A stretch of DNA of 64,000 bases from Myxococcales bacterium UBA1660 (lineage in GTDB: Bacteria; Myxococcota_A; Polyangia; Polyangiales; Houyiibacteriaceae). The position numbers were made by a program, and so were the translations under genes. Below, in pieces: positions 32,899 through 41,485 of this stretch; position 1 is the first letter of the stretch, and each line of letters opens with the position of its first letter. Where the stretch lies: NCBI GenBank assembly GCA_002320815.1, contig DCLA01000036.1, positions 8,323 to 72,322 of the forward strand, given 5' to 3'. The notes beneath the pieces were generated by a model, which had not been told where the DNA came from, did no database searches, and saw only the letters and a list, made by a program, of their open reading frames with translations.

Positions 32899-33836
32899 GC
32901 GGGGGCTCCGAGGTCGGGGGACGCGGCGGGGTTCGGGAGCGGGTGGCCTTCGCCGCGGGCGACCTGGAGGAAGACCTGCTCCATGGTGACCAGGATCTCC
33001 TCGAAGCGCTCCACGCGCGCCCCGGCGGCGACCAGGGCCTCCAGGATGTCCGGGGGGTCCACGCCGTCGTCCAGGAGGAGCTCGTGGCCCCCGTCCCGGG
33101 CGTGGACCGAGCGCACGCCGGCGAGCTCGGGGAGCTCGCCCCGGAGCCGGACGAAGACGGCGGGCCGCGAGCGCTCGCGGCGGACGGTGTCGATGTCGCC
33201 GTAGACCACCCGCTCGCCGCGGTGGATCACCGCCACCCGATCACAGAGGGCCTCGATCTGATGCATCAGGTGGGTGGAGAGGACGGTGGTCCGGCCGGCG
33301 GCGCGCCGCTCGGCGATGAGCTCCTTGACCAGCTCCACGTTCACCGGGTCCAGCCCGCTGAAGGGCTCGTCCAGGACGGCCAGGGGGGGATCGGCCAGGA
33401 GGGTGCCGGCGATCTGGACCTTCTGGCTCATGCCCTTGGAGAGCGCCTCGAGGCGCCGGTCGGCGACCTCGCTCAGGCCGATGCGCGCCAACCAGGCCTC
33501 GGAGCGAGCCTTGGCCTCGGCTCGGGACAGGCCCTTCAGGCGCCCGAGGTAGACGAGCACCTCGAGGACCCGGCTCTTCTTGTAGAGCCCGCGCTCCTCG
33601 GGCAGGTAGCCGACCTGGTCGAGGGCCTCGCGGCTCATGGGCTGGCCGAGGAGGCTCACCTCGCCCTCGTCGGGACGAATGATGTCCAGGCCGATGCGGA
33701 TGAGCGAGGTCTTCCCCGCTCCGTTGGGCCCCAAGAGGCCGAAGACCTCGCCCTCCTCGACCGCGAGCGAGACGCCCTTCAGCGCGTGGAACGACCCGTA
33801 GCGCTTGTGGATCGAGGTGAAGCGCAGGATGGCCAC
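32895..33836 (-). CDS. ABC transporter ATP-binding protein (NatA-like)
   Basis: A 313-residue ATPase. Walker A is GPNGAGKTS, the signature is LSKGMSQKVQ and Walker B is LAVLDEPFSGLDP, with the switch His in STHLMHQ. The approximately 80-residue C-terminal extension is typical of drug- and NatA-type ABC-2 ATPases. It is cotranslated with the permease downstream (4-bp overlap). Confidence 0.94.
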   Translation of the reverse strand: MAILRFTSIHKRYGSFHALKGVSLAVEEGEVFGLLGPNGAGKTSLIRIGLDIIRPDEGEVSLLGQPMSREALDQVGYLPEERGLYKKSRVLEVLVYLGRLKGLSRAEAKARSEAWLARIGLSEVADRRLEALSKGMSQKVQIAGTLLADPPLAVLDEPFSGLDPVNVELVKELIAERRAAGRTTVLSTHLMHQIEALCDRVAVIHRGERVVYGDIDTVRRERSRPAVFVRLRGELPELAGVRSVHARDGGHELLLDDGVDPPDILEALVAAGARVERFEEILVTMEQVFLQVARGEGHPLPNPAASPDLGAPA

Positions 33837-33878
33837 GCTCAGCCCATAGCCTCTGGGGTGGCGCGGCGCACGACGGCG

Positions 33879-35516
33879 TCAGCTCACGTAGGGGCGCACC
33901 CGGGCGACGAACTCGTCGGCGCTCAGGGTGTTGAGGACGTCGTCGGGCTCCAGCCCGCCGCGCCGGGCCACGTCGATGCCGTAGCGGGTGTAGTGCAGGG
34001 TCCGGGTCGAGTGGGCGTCGCTGGAGATCACGAAGGGGATCCCGCGACCGCGGGCGGCGCGGACGTGCTCGGGCGGGAGGTCCATCCGGTGGGGGTCGCC
34101 GTTGATCTCGATGGCGCAGCGCTCCTCGGCGGCGACCGCGAGGATCTCCTCCAGCCGGCAGGGGACCGGGTCCCGGGAGAGGACCAGCCGGCCCAGGGGA
34201 TGGCCCCAGATCTTGAAGCAGGGGTGCCGCATGGCGCGCAGGATCCGTGCGGTCATCGCGTCCTCGCCGAGCTTGTGGCGGCTGTGGATCGAGGCGATCA
34301 CCACGTCGAGCTGCTCCAGGATCGCGTCGTCGTAGTCGAGGGCGCCGTCCTTCAGGATGTCGCTCTCGATCCCCTTGAGGAGGCGGATGCCGACCTTGGC
34401 CTGGACCTCGTCGATCTCGGCCCATTGGCGCTTCATCCGCTCGGGATCGAGGCCCTTGGCGTAGTGCGCGCTCTGGGAGTGGTCGGTGATCGTGAGGTAG
34501 CGGAAGCCGCGCGCCTCGGCGGCCCGGGCCATCTCCTCGATGCTCTGGTTCCCGTCCGAGTAGGTGGTGTGGCAGTGGACCATGCCCAGCAGGTCCCGCT
34601 CCTCGATGAGCCGCTCGTCGGGGCGACGCTCGGGATCGTCGCGGCGCTCCGGGGCCACCCACTGCACGCCGGCGGCGGTGTGGAGCGCGGCCTCGTCGTC
34701 GCCCTGAGCGTCGCCGAGGGTGGCCACGTAGGCGGCGGGCCCGGTGGTCTCCGCGAGGAGCCGGCCCCAGGAGCGACCCTCGGCGAGGTGCAGGATCACC
34801 AGGGCGCCATCGAGGAGCCGGGCGCGCAGCGGGACCTCGTCGTCGGCGCTGACCAAGCGGGCGACGCGCGGGAGGCTCTCGAAGAGGAGCGCCGCGCGCA
34901 GCGGGTCGGCGTCGGCGGCGAGCTCGATCACCCCGATGGCGTCCTCCCGGCGCCGGATGGCGCCGACGACGGCGGCGCGGATGCCGCCGCGGGCGAGGTC
35001 CCGGACCAGCTCGTCGGCGAGGGGCTCGGCGACGGGGAGCGCGAGGGCCACCGGCTCGGCCAGGTAGCGCTCGAGGGCGCCCCGCAGCTTCTCCAGGGGG
35101 ATCCCCAGGTCTTCGGCGGTCCCCTCCTGGATACGGCGCAGGAGCGCGGGGACGCCGTCGATGCCCTCCTCCTCGAAGAGGCGCAGGGCGTCGGTGGTGG
35201 AGACGCCCTCGACGGCGCTGAGCTCGAGGACCGAGGCGGGGACCCGGCGCAGGTCGTCCAGGCGGGGGGAGCGCCCCTCGCGGACCAGGTGACGGATCTC
35301 TTCGGCGGTGGATTTGCCGATGGACTGGAGCTTCTCCAGGGCGCCGGGCCGGAGCATGGTGGCCCGGTCCGGGCGCAGCCCGTCGATGGTGCGCGCGGCC
35401 TCGTGGAAGGCCTTGCCGGCGTAGCGGTTCTTGCCGAGGGCGCTGGTGCGCAGCGCGATCTCGTTCAGGGCGGCGACGATGGCGTCGTGATCGACGGCGG
35501 GCTCGGCGAGGGTCAC
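33879..35516 (-). CDS. PolX-like protein: intact PHP domain, degenerate polymerase domain
   Basis: 545 residues from a GTG at 35516. The N-terminal HhH region (residues 12-150, with LQSIGKSTAEEI and SAVEGVSTTDALRLF) and palm-like region follow bacterial PolX order. The catalytic palm is lost: where PolX has GDID the protein reads GVIE (195-198), and the third Asp strand reads LVILH (239-243) instead of V-D-L-R. The C-terminal PHP domain (from 311) keeps HCHTTYSDGN, TDHS, IASIHSR, EINGDPHR and SSDAHST, all metal ligands of a 3'-5' exonuclease or phosphoesterase. So it probably acts as a PHP nuclease/phosphatase with a DNA-binding HhH region, not as a polymerase. Confidence 0.85.
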   Translation of the reverse strand: MTLAEPAVDHDAIVAALNEIALRTSALGKNRYAGKAFHEAARTIDGLRPDRATMLRPGALEKLQSIGKSTAEEIRHLVREGRSPRLDDLRRVPASVLELSAVEGVSTTDALRLFEEEGIDGVPALLRRIQEGTAEDLGIPLEKLRGALERYLAEPVALALPVAEPLADELVRDLARGGIRAAVVGAIRRREDAIGVIELAADADPLRAALLFESLPRVARLVSADDEVPLRARLLDGALVILHLAEGRSWGRLLAETTGPAAYVATLGDAQGDDEAALHTAAGVQWVAPERRDDPERRPDERLIEERDLLGMVHCHTTYSDGNQSIEEMARAAEARGFRYLTITDHSQSAHYAKGLDPERMKRQWAEIDEVQAKVGIRLLKGIESDILKDGALDYDDAILEQLDVVIASIHSRHKLGEDAMTARILRAMRHPCFKIWGHPLGRLVLSRDPVPCRLEEILAVAAEERCAIEINGDPHRMDLPPEHVRAARGRGIPFVISSDAHSTRTLHYTRYGIDVARRGGLEPDDVLNTLSADEFVARVRPYVS

Positions 35517-35594
35517 GGTCGATCAGAGGTAGGGGTCCGGGAGACCGTTGGCAAGCGTGCTGGCGCGCGTGTTGGCGAGCGCGGGCCGTGCGCG

Positions 35595-37202
35595 TCACGC
35601 GCGGATCTGGGTGACCTCGCCGTCGACGTCGACGTGGGTGGGGTCCTCCACCGGGGCCTCGCCGGTGTGCTCCCGGACCCAGCGCTCGAGCTCGGCGACG
35701 GCCTGGGGGTCCTCGCCGCCGACCAGGCGGTCGAGGGCCGTGAGCATCTGCCGGGCGCTCGCGAAGCGCCGCGCGGGATCGCGCGCGAGGGCGCGCCGGA
35801 AGAAGTCGTCCCACCCCGAGCTCAGCTCGGGTCGGCGCTGGCTGATCGGCGGGGGCTCCTCGTGCATCAGCGCGGCCAGGGTGGCCACGTCGCTCTCGCG
35901 GGCGAAGAGGGGCCCGAGGGCCAGGAGCTCCCAGAGGATCACGCCGGTGGCGAAGAGGTCGGCGCGGGGATCCACCGGGTCGCCCTGGGCCTGCTCCGGG
36001 GCCACGTAGGCCAGGTGGCCCACCACCGTCTTGGTCTGGGCCGCGGCGGAGTCGCGCAGGGCCCGGGCGACGCCGAAGTCGGTGATCTTCACGTCGCCGG
36101 TCCGGGAGAGGAGCACGTTGGCCGGACAGAGGTCCCGGTGGACCACCCGGAGCAGCGCGCCGTCGGCGCTCCGGGCCACCTCGTGGGCGTGGACCAGCCC
36201 CTGGAGGATCCCCCGGCCCACGGCGCCGACCAGCGCCGGGCTCGGCGGTCGCCCGACCCGGCGGGCCGCCCGGAGGAACGCCGCGAGGGTCATGCCATCG
36301 ACGAACTCCATGGACAGGAAGTAGCGGTCGCCGGCGCGACCGAAATCGAGGACCTGGACGATGTTGGGGTGGGCGAGCCGCGAGGAGATGGCCGCCTCGC
36401 TGCGGAAGAATTCGACGAAGCGCTCCTGCTCGGCGAGGTGGGGGTGGATCCGTTTGACGGCCACCCGCCGCTCGAAGCCGCCCTCCGGGCAGTAGACGGC
36501 CTCGAAGACGGTGGCCATGCCGCCCTTGGCGATCTCGGAGAGCAGGCGGTACTTCCCGAAGAGCTCGCGCTCCCGGAGGGTGGCCTCGGCTCGGCCCAAG
36601 GCGGTCACCAGGCCGCGGCCGGTGACCACCGCCAGGACGCCCCCGGCGATGAGCGAGAGGGCTCGGCTGATCTGCATGCCGCGCCCATAGACCGGCATCC
36701 CCTGGAGCACGGGGGGCAGCGCGTCGGCGACGACACCGAAGTAGAGCCCCAAGAAGCAGGCCGCGCTGATCAGCCCGGTGACCATGGCGGCGTGGAGCCG
36801 GAGGCGCACCGTGAGCCCGAAGATCACCAGGGTGTAGACCATCGGCGGCACCCACGAAGCCAGCGCGTAGCCGGCGCCCTGGGCGAGGTAGAGCGCGAAG
36901 AAGAAGCCCCAGGGGATGGTGGACTCGAGGACCGCCATCACGTTCTCGGCGGTGGAGGTGAGGGGACCACGCCGGAGCCGGAGCAGCATGCTCCCGTAGA
37001 TCAGCGCGTAGAGGGTGCTGAGAGCAGCGCAGGCCTTACCGACCGACGGAGAGACGGTGGCCGCCACCACCAGCGACGCCAACAGCCCCAGCAGGCCGGC
37101 GATGAGCCAGGCCCGGGTGATGAAGTAGTCGAGCTCGTGGAGCTCCTGGGTGAGCGCCGTCCGCAGCGGACGCGTCCAGCTCTTTTTCTCGGCGCCGCTC
37201 AA
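35595..37202 (-). CDS. Membrane-anchored Ser/Thr protein kinase
   Basis: 535 residues from a TTG at 37202; the family has no fixed N-terminus, so the start is tentative. About five or six hydrophobic helices fill residues 28-200. A Hanks-type kinase domain follows at about 210-470: glycine loop AKGGMATVFEA, VAVKRI (catalytic Lys), HRDLCPANVLL (catalytic Asp), DFG and APEQAQG. Unusually for this kinase type, the sensor helices come before the kinase rather than after. Cytoplasmic target unknown. Confidence 0.9.
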   Translation of the reverse strand: MSGAEKKSWTRPLRTALTQELHELDYFITRAWLIAGLLGLLASLVVAATVSPSVGKACAALSTLYALIYGSMLLRLRRGPLTSTAENVMAVLESTIPWGFFFALYLAQGAGYALASWVPPMVYTLVIFGLTVRLRLHAAMVTGLISAACFLGLYFGVVADALPPVLQGMPVYGRGMQISRALSLIAGGVLAVVTGRGLVTALGRAEATLRERELFGKYRLLSEIAKGGMATVFEAVYCPEGGFERRVAVKRIHPHLAEQERFVEFFRSEAAISSRLAHPNIVQVLDFGRAGDRYFLSMEFVDGMTLAAFLRAARRVGRPPSPALVGAVGRGILQGLVHAHEVARSADGALLRVVHRDLCPANVLLSRTGDVKITDFGVARALRDSAAAQTKTVVGHLAYVAPEQAQGDPVDPRADLFATGVILWELLALGPLFARESDVATLAALMHEEPPPISQRRPELSSGWDDFFRRALARDPARRFASARQMLTALDRLVGGEDPQAVAELERWVREHTGEAPVEDPTHVDVDGEVTQIRA

Positions 37203-37221
37203 CGTCCCCGATGATAGCCGC

Positions 37222-37896
37222 TCAGCGCGGCAGCGGGGCGGGGTCCGGAAGGACGATGGGCTCGGCGGCCACCACCGGGCCCTGGGCGAGGTCGTAGGGA
37301 AGGACCTGCTTGGCGTCGAAGTCCACCACGACGAAGCCGGGCGGCCCGTCGTCGTGGAGGGTCCCCGCGTTGACGACCACCAGGCCCTGGAAGCGCCGCA
37401 CCATCCGCCGATGGGTGTGAGCGGCGATCATGTAGGTGGTCTCCGGATCCAGCATGAGCCGCCGTAGGATGGGCATGACCGGCTGGAGCGCGTAGCCGCG
37501 GGTGTCCTCGTTGAGGAAGAACATGTCGTCCTCGGCGACCGCGTGGCAGACCAGGGCCCCACCGTTCGTCGTGGCGATGCGGGCCGTGGGCGGCAGGGCG
37601 GTGATCCACTCGCGGGTGGCGGGGGTCAGCTCGAGGGTGGCGTGGGGCAGGTCCCGCATGGTCCCGGCGAGAGCCCAGCGCTCGTGGTTGCCGGCCACGG
37701 TGAGGACGTCGTGCTCCTGGAGCAGCGCGACGCAGCGGTCCAGGTCGCCGGGCCCGTCGGTCAGGTCGCCGCAGCAGAGGATCCGGTCGACGCCCATCTC
37801 CCGCAGCGCCTCCAGCGCGCGCTCCACCCGGTCGGCGTGGGTGTGCACGTCGCCGAGGACTCCGATGCGGCCCAGGGGTCTCACGTCGAAGTGCAT
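37222..37896 (-). CDS. Calcineurin-like metallophosphoesterase
   Basis: 224 residues from the ATG at 37896. Metal-site motifs appear in order: GVLGDVHTHAD, CCGDLTDGPGDLD, AGNHER (GNHE box), VCHAVAEDD and AAHTHRRM, then VVVNAGT. The short length is that of YfcE/MJ0936-like cytosolic phosphodiesterases. Substrate not predictable. It ends 20 bp before the kinase gene, so they could be one transcript. Confidence 0.9.
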   Translation of the reverse strand: MHFDVRPLGRIGVLGDVHTHADRVERALEALREMGVDRILCCGDLTDGPGDLDRCVALLQEHDVLTVAGNHERWALAGTMRDLPHATLELTPATREWITALPPTARIATTNGGALVCHAVAEDDMFFLNEDTRGYALQPVMPILRRLMLDPETTYMIAAHTHRRMVRRFQGLVVVNAGTLHDDGPPGFVVVDFDAKQVLPYDLAQGPVVAAEPIVLPDPAPLPR

Positions 37897-37981
37897 ACGG
37901 CGTCCGTCCCGGGCCCGCCATGACGCGCCATCGACGCAGCGCGTCAGAGAACTTTCCGCTCGCCGAAGCGTAGAGTGCTCT

Positions 37982-38818
37982 GTGACGCGACGACGACGAG
38001 GGTGGCTCTTCCTGGGAGCGTCGGTGGCGGCGCACCTGGGCCTCCTCGCCTGGAGTCCTCCCGCGCGCCCCCCGGCGCCGAACCCGATCACGGTCCCGCT
38101 GGCGCTCTTCACCCCCGGAACGGGGATCGCCCAGCCCGGACCCGCGGAATCCGGAGGCGGCCCCGCGGGAGCCGACGAGGAGCCGGGGACCCGGGACGAG
38201 GTGGACCGCCCGGCGCGCTCCCGGCGGGGACCCGCGGCGGCGAGCGAGGCCACCGGAGTGGAAGCCCCGGGAGCTGCCCCCGAGTCCGGCGCCGATCCCG
38301 GCGACCCCGGCGCGCTCGACGCGCTCGAAGCGGGGAGCGGCGGCGAGAGCGCGGACGACTTCCTGGACCGGCTGATGGAGGGTTCGGGACCCCGACGTCC
38401 CCAGCCGGGGGCATGTCCGGACCCGGTGCTGGGGACCTGGCGCGCCCGACGCTACGACCCGGTCCAGGGGAAACGCGCGGAATTCCTCCTGCGGGTCACC
38501 GAGCGCGAGGGCGAGCGGGTCCGCGGAAGGATCACCCTGCGGGCCTGGTCGGGCGACACGGAGAGCCCGCCGCGCTGCGCGCCGGGGTCCTGGTTCCACA
38601 CCGTGCGGATGCCGGCGACCGGCCGCTTCGAGGATGGCCGGCTGCGCTTCGACGCCCTGTCGTTCCAGCGGGTGAGTCACTGCAGCGATCCCGGATTCGC
38701 CTACAACCTGGATCATTTCACCGGGACGGTGAGCGGTGACGGGCTCCGGGCGGTGAACAACGACGGGGGCCACGAGGTGGACACGCCCTACCGCTTCCAG
38801 CGCATCGCCTGCCACTGA
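37982..38818 (+). CDS. Membrane-anchored protein with Pro/Gly-rich linker
   Basis: 278 residues from a GTG at 37982. A basic start and one hydrophobic helix (GWLFLGASVAAHLGLLAW) form an uncleaved anchor. A Pro/Gly/Glu-rich, probably disordered linker follows to about residue 140, then a globular C-terminal part (CPDPVLGTWRARRYDPVQGKRAEFLLRVTERE, closing with RFQRIAC) with four Cys, presumably outside the cytoplasm. The layout recalls TonB-like anchored proteins, but the C-terminal domain is not TonB. Family not recognised. It is divergent from the phosphoesterase across 85 bp. Confidence 0.7.
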   Translation: MTRRRRGWLFLGASVAAHLGLLAWSPPARPPAPNPITVPLALFTPGTGIAQPGPAESGGGPAGADEEPGTRDEVDRPARSRRGPAAASEATGVEAPGAAPESGADPGDPGALDALEAGSGGESADDFLDRLMEGSGPRRPQPGACPDPVLGTWRARRYDPVQGKRAEFLLRVTEREGERVRGRITLRAWSGDTESPPRCAPGSWFHTVRMPATGRFEDGRLRFDALSFQRVSHCSDPGFAYNLDHFTGTVSGDGLRAVNNDGGHEVDTPYRFQRIACH

Positions 38819-39312
38819 GCGCCCGGCGAGTCGCCGGTGACACGGGTCACGAGTGGCACTCGATGACGCCTCCACGGTACGCGAGTGCCCACGCGCTCGC
38901 CCGGACGATGGGGGCTGGCCGAGCGCCTCCGTGGCCCTATGTGACCCCGCCTGCCACTCTCTTTCCTTTTGAGCGAGGGCGGGTTATGCCTGCCCGAGCG
39001 GCTGCCGTCGCTGGCTCCCGGCCCGGTTTCGACCGGCCTCCGTTTCATCCCCAGGCCCCTGGGGAAAACGGGCCCCCAAACCCTGTGGGGAAAAGGGGGA
39101 TGTTCTCTTCCACAGTCCGACCACGGATCCGTCCCCAGCCAGGAACCGACGAATCGCCAACGATCCCCCGGGGTTGGCCCGAAGAGTCCCCAATCCACAG
39201 GCGTTAAGACGACGACGAGATCTTAAAATTAGGATCTCTTTAACTACCCCACCGCATGCGGAAAACTCTCCGTACGCAACCCTGACTCCCGAGCACAGAG
39301 ATAGAGGCACCC
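38819..39312. other. 494-bp intergenic region before dnaN with DnaA-box-like sites and an AT-rich palindrome
   Basis: No gene is seen. Partial DnaA-box matches are TCTTCCACA (39106-39114) and CAATCCACA (39191-39199); TGTGGGGAA begins at 39084. GGGGAAAA occurs twice (39061, 39087). The near-palindrome of 22 bp at 39217-39238 starts GAGATC and ends GATCTC around an AT-rich core and sits about 75 bp before dnaN; it could be a promoter element, a hairpin or a duplex-unwinding element. A hairpin GTGAC-ACGG-GTCAC lies near 38837. It is a secondary origin candidate. Confidence 0.45.
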
Positions 39313-40449
39313 ATGGAGCTCAAGATCGAGAAGCGGGATTTCCTGCGCGGGCTCACCCGGACGCACGCGGTCGCCGACCGCAAGAGCTCGATGCCCATCC
39401 TGAGCAACGTCTTGCTCAGCACCGAGAGCACCAAGAAGCTCCGGCTGGCTGCCACCGACCTCTACCTGGGTGTCACCGCCATCGCGCCTGCGGTGGTCCA
39501 GAAGGGCGGCACGGTCGCCCTCGCCGCTCGGACGCTCTTCGACATCGTCAAGGCGCTCCCCGAGGGGGAGATGACCATCACGGTCGGCAGCGACCTGCAG
39601 ACGACCATCGAGCTCGGTCGCATTCGCTACAAGATCCCCGGGCTGCCCGGTGAGGACTTCCCGCCCATCCCGAACCCGGGCGAGGCGGACATGACCGCGC
39701 TGGACGCGGAGCTGCTCGCGGAGCTGATCGGTCTGACCAGCTACTCGATGTCCAGCGACGACACCCGGCCGCACCTGGCGGGCACCATGTTCCAGGGCGA
39801 CGGCAAGGCGGTCCGCATGGTGACCACCGACGGTCACCGGCTCAGCAAAGCCGAGCAGGTCCTGGACGAGTCGAGCCCCATGCTCGATTTCTCGATGCTC
39901 GTGCCCCACAAGGGCGTGGGCGAGCTGAAGCGAGTCGTCGACGACGCGCGCACCGCGGCCAAGGGTCTCGACGAGGCACCGGTGGTCGAGGTCTCCACCG
40001 CCGGGGGCAATGCCTTCTTCAAGAGCGGGGAGCTCCTCCTGAGCGTGAAGCTCGCCGACGAGCAGTTCCCGCCCTACGAGAAGGTGATCCCGCAGCAGCA
40101 GTCGAAGCGGGCCGTCTGCGGTCGCTCCAAGCTCATCGACTCCCTGCGGCGCATCAGCCTCGTGGCCAACGACAAGAGCGGCGGCGTCCAGCTGCACCTC
40201 GAGCCGGGCATGCTGCGCATCCAGAGCCAGAGCCCGGACGTCGGCGAAGGTACCGAGGAGATCGAGATCGACTACGCGGACGAGCCCATCTCGGTGGGCT
40301 TCAACGCGCGCTACCTGCTCGACGCGCTCGGCGCCCTCCCCCACGACGAGGTGGCCCTCGAGCTCAGCGGCTCGCTGGACCCGGGTGTGATCAAGCCGGT
40401 CGGCGGCGGCGTCGACTTCGTCGGCGTGATCATGCCCATGCGCATCTGA
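39313..40449 (+). CDS. dnaN: DNA polymerase III beta subunit (sliding clamp)
   Basis: The 378-residue protein starts MELKIEKRDFLRGLTRTHAVADRKSSMPILSNVLL, the standard DnaN N-terminus, and ends VDFVGVIMPMRI, matching the family's VIMPMR(L/I) tail. Three clamp-fold domains are seen in order; clues include GEDFPPIP and TDGHRLS. It forms the ring that tethers DNA polymerase. AGAGATAGAGG upstream is a plausible ribosome site. It normally follows dnaA; here the two are 7.8 kb apart. Confidence 0.98.
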   Translation: MELKIEKRDFLRGLTRTHAVADRKSSMPILSNVLLSTESTKKLRLAATDLYLGVTAIAPAVVQKGGTVALAARTLFDIVKALPEGEMTITVGSDLQTTIELGRIRYKIPGLPGEDFPPIPNPGEADMTALDAELLAELIGLTSYSMSSDDTRPHLAGTMFQGDGKAVRMVTTDGHRLSKAEQVLDESSPMLDFSMLVPHKGVGELKRVVDDARTAAKGLDEAPVVEVSTAGGNAFFKSGELLLSVKLADEQFPPYEKVIPQQQSKRAVCGRSKLIDSLRRISLVANDKSGGVQLHLEPGMLRIQSQSPDVGEGTEEIEIDYADEPISVGFNARYLLDALGALPHDEVALELSGSLDPGVIKPVGGGVDFVGVIMPMRI

Positions 40450-40516
40450 CGCGGGCGCGCGGCGAAACGCCGGGCTCGTAATCCCGGAGGCTCCCCGACG
40501 GACCAACCGGGGCCCC

Positions 40517-41485
40517 ATGCTCGCCCGCCGTCAGGATCACCCCCGCGCCGTCTTCGCGGTCGCCATCGGCGCGGTGGTGCTCTCGCTGCTCCTGGTCGCC
40601 GCGCTGACCACGGTCTACGTGCTCTACGGGAGTCAGCTCGCGCTCTCCCAGGCGGCCGACAGCTTCGCGGACACGCTGACCCAGGTGGCGCTGGTGGTCT
40701 CGCTCTTCATCGCGCGCCAGCCGCCGGACGCGGAGCACCACTACGGCCACCAGCGGGCCGAGCCCATCGCCGCCCTGGTGGCTTCGGTGATGATCGGGGT
40801 GGTCTCCATCGAGGTCATCCGGGAGGCCATCACCGCCATCTTCGCGGGCCACGCGCCGGCGATGCACTGGTCGCTCCCGCTGATCTTCGGGATCAAGGGC
40901 CTCACCAAGGTGGTCATGGGCGTCGTCTGCTGGCGCATCGACCCCAGCGAGGATCCCAACCCGGTCCTCCGGGCCATCTACGTCGACGCCCGCAACGACG
41001 CGGTGCTCAGCATCCTGTCGGTGGTGGGTTACTTCGGCGCCAAGTACGGAGCGTCGTCGGTGGACGCCTACCTGGCGATTCCCATCGGGCTCTGGATCGG
41101 GTGGTCGGCCATCGATCTCGCCCAGGACACGGTGCCGCTCCTGATGGGCCAGGCGCCTTCACCGGAGCGGCAGGCGGAGCTCGAGGAGGTCGTCTGCGCC
41201 ATCGACGGGGTCCGGGAGGTGCGACGCATGCGCATCCAGCACGTGGGGGTCGAGCTGGATCTCGACGTGCACGTGTACGTGGACCCCGACCTGAGCCTCC
41301 GGGAGGCCCACGCCATCGGGCGCGCGGTCGAGCGGCGGCTCATCGAGGAGGACGACGTGACCCACGCCATGGTGCACATGGAGCCGGAGGGCGAGACGCC
41401 CTCCTCGCTCATGGGGGAGTCACTTTCGGGAGCGACGGTGCCGTCGCATCACCACGGCTCCGAGAAGCAGGCCGCCGAGGGCTAG
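40517..41485 (+). CDS. Cation diffusion facilitator (metal efflux) protein
   Basis: 322 residues with six helices, the first at about 16-40. The metal-site helix reads SQAADSFADTLTQVALVVS (family: S.A.H.L.D; here the first ligand His is Asp in a D-F-A-D pattern) and RQPPDAEHHYGHQRAEPIAAL carries the H.YGH.R.E motif. YVDARNDAVLSILSV is the second D-rich site. The cytoplasmic domain (about 215-300) ends in a His-rich tail (SHHHGSEK). It exports Zn2+, Fe2+, Mn2+ or similar. Its last 66 bp overlap the 3' end of the convergent large gene. Confidence 0.92.
   Translation: MLARRQDHPRAVFAVAIGAVVLSLLLVAALTTVYVLYGSQLALSQAADSFADTLTQVALVVSLFIARQPPDAEHHYGHQRAEPIAALVASVMIGVVSIEVIREAITAIFAGHAPAMHWSLPLIFGIKGLTKVVMGVVCWRIDPSEDPNPVLRAIYVDARNDAVLSILSVVGYFGAKYGASSVDAYLAIPIGLWIGWSAIDLAQDTVPLLMGQAPSPERQAELEEVVCAIDGVREVRRMRIQHVGVELDLDVHVYVDPDLSLREAHAIGRAVERRLIEEDDVTHAMVHMEPEGETPSSLMGESLSGATVPSHHHGSEKQAAEG

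Noticed and set aside
32943..37214. 1,423-codon + strand open frame
   Set aside because: Antisense to four genes with clear motifs (ABC ATPase, PolX-like, kinase and others). Composition is biased Gly/Asp/Val/Leu as expected for a shadow frame.
38969..39226. 85-codon + frame before dnaN
   Set aside because: Low-complexity Pro/Gly/Ser/Arg protein with no motif, covering a region with DnaA-box-like sites.
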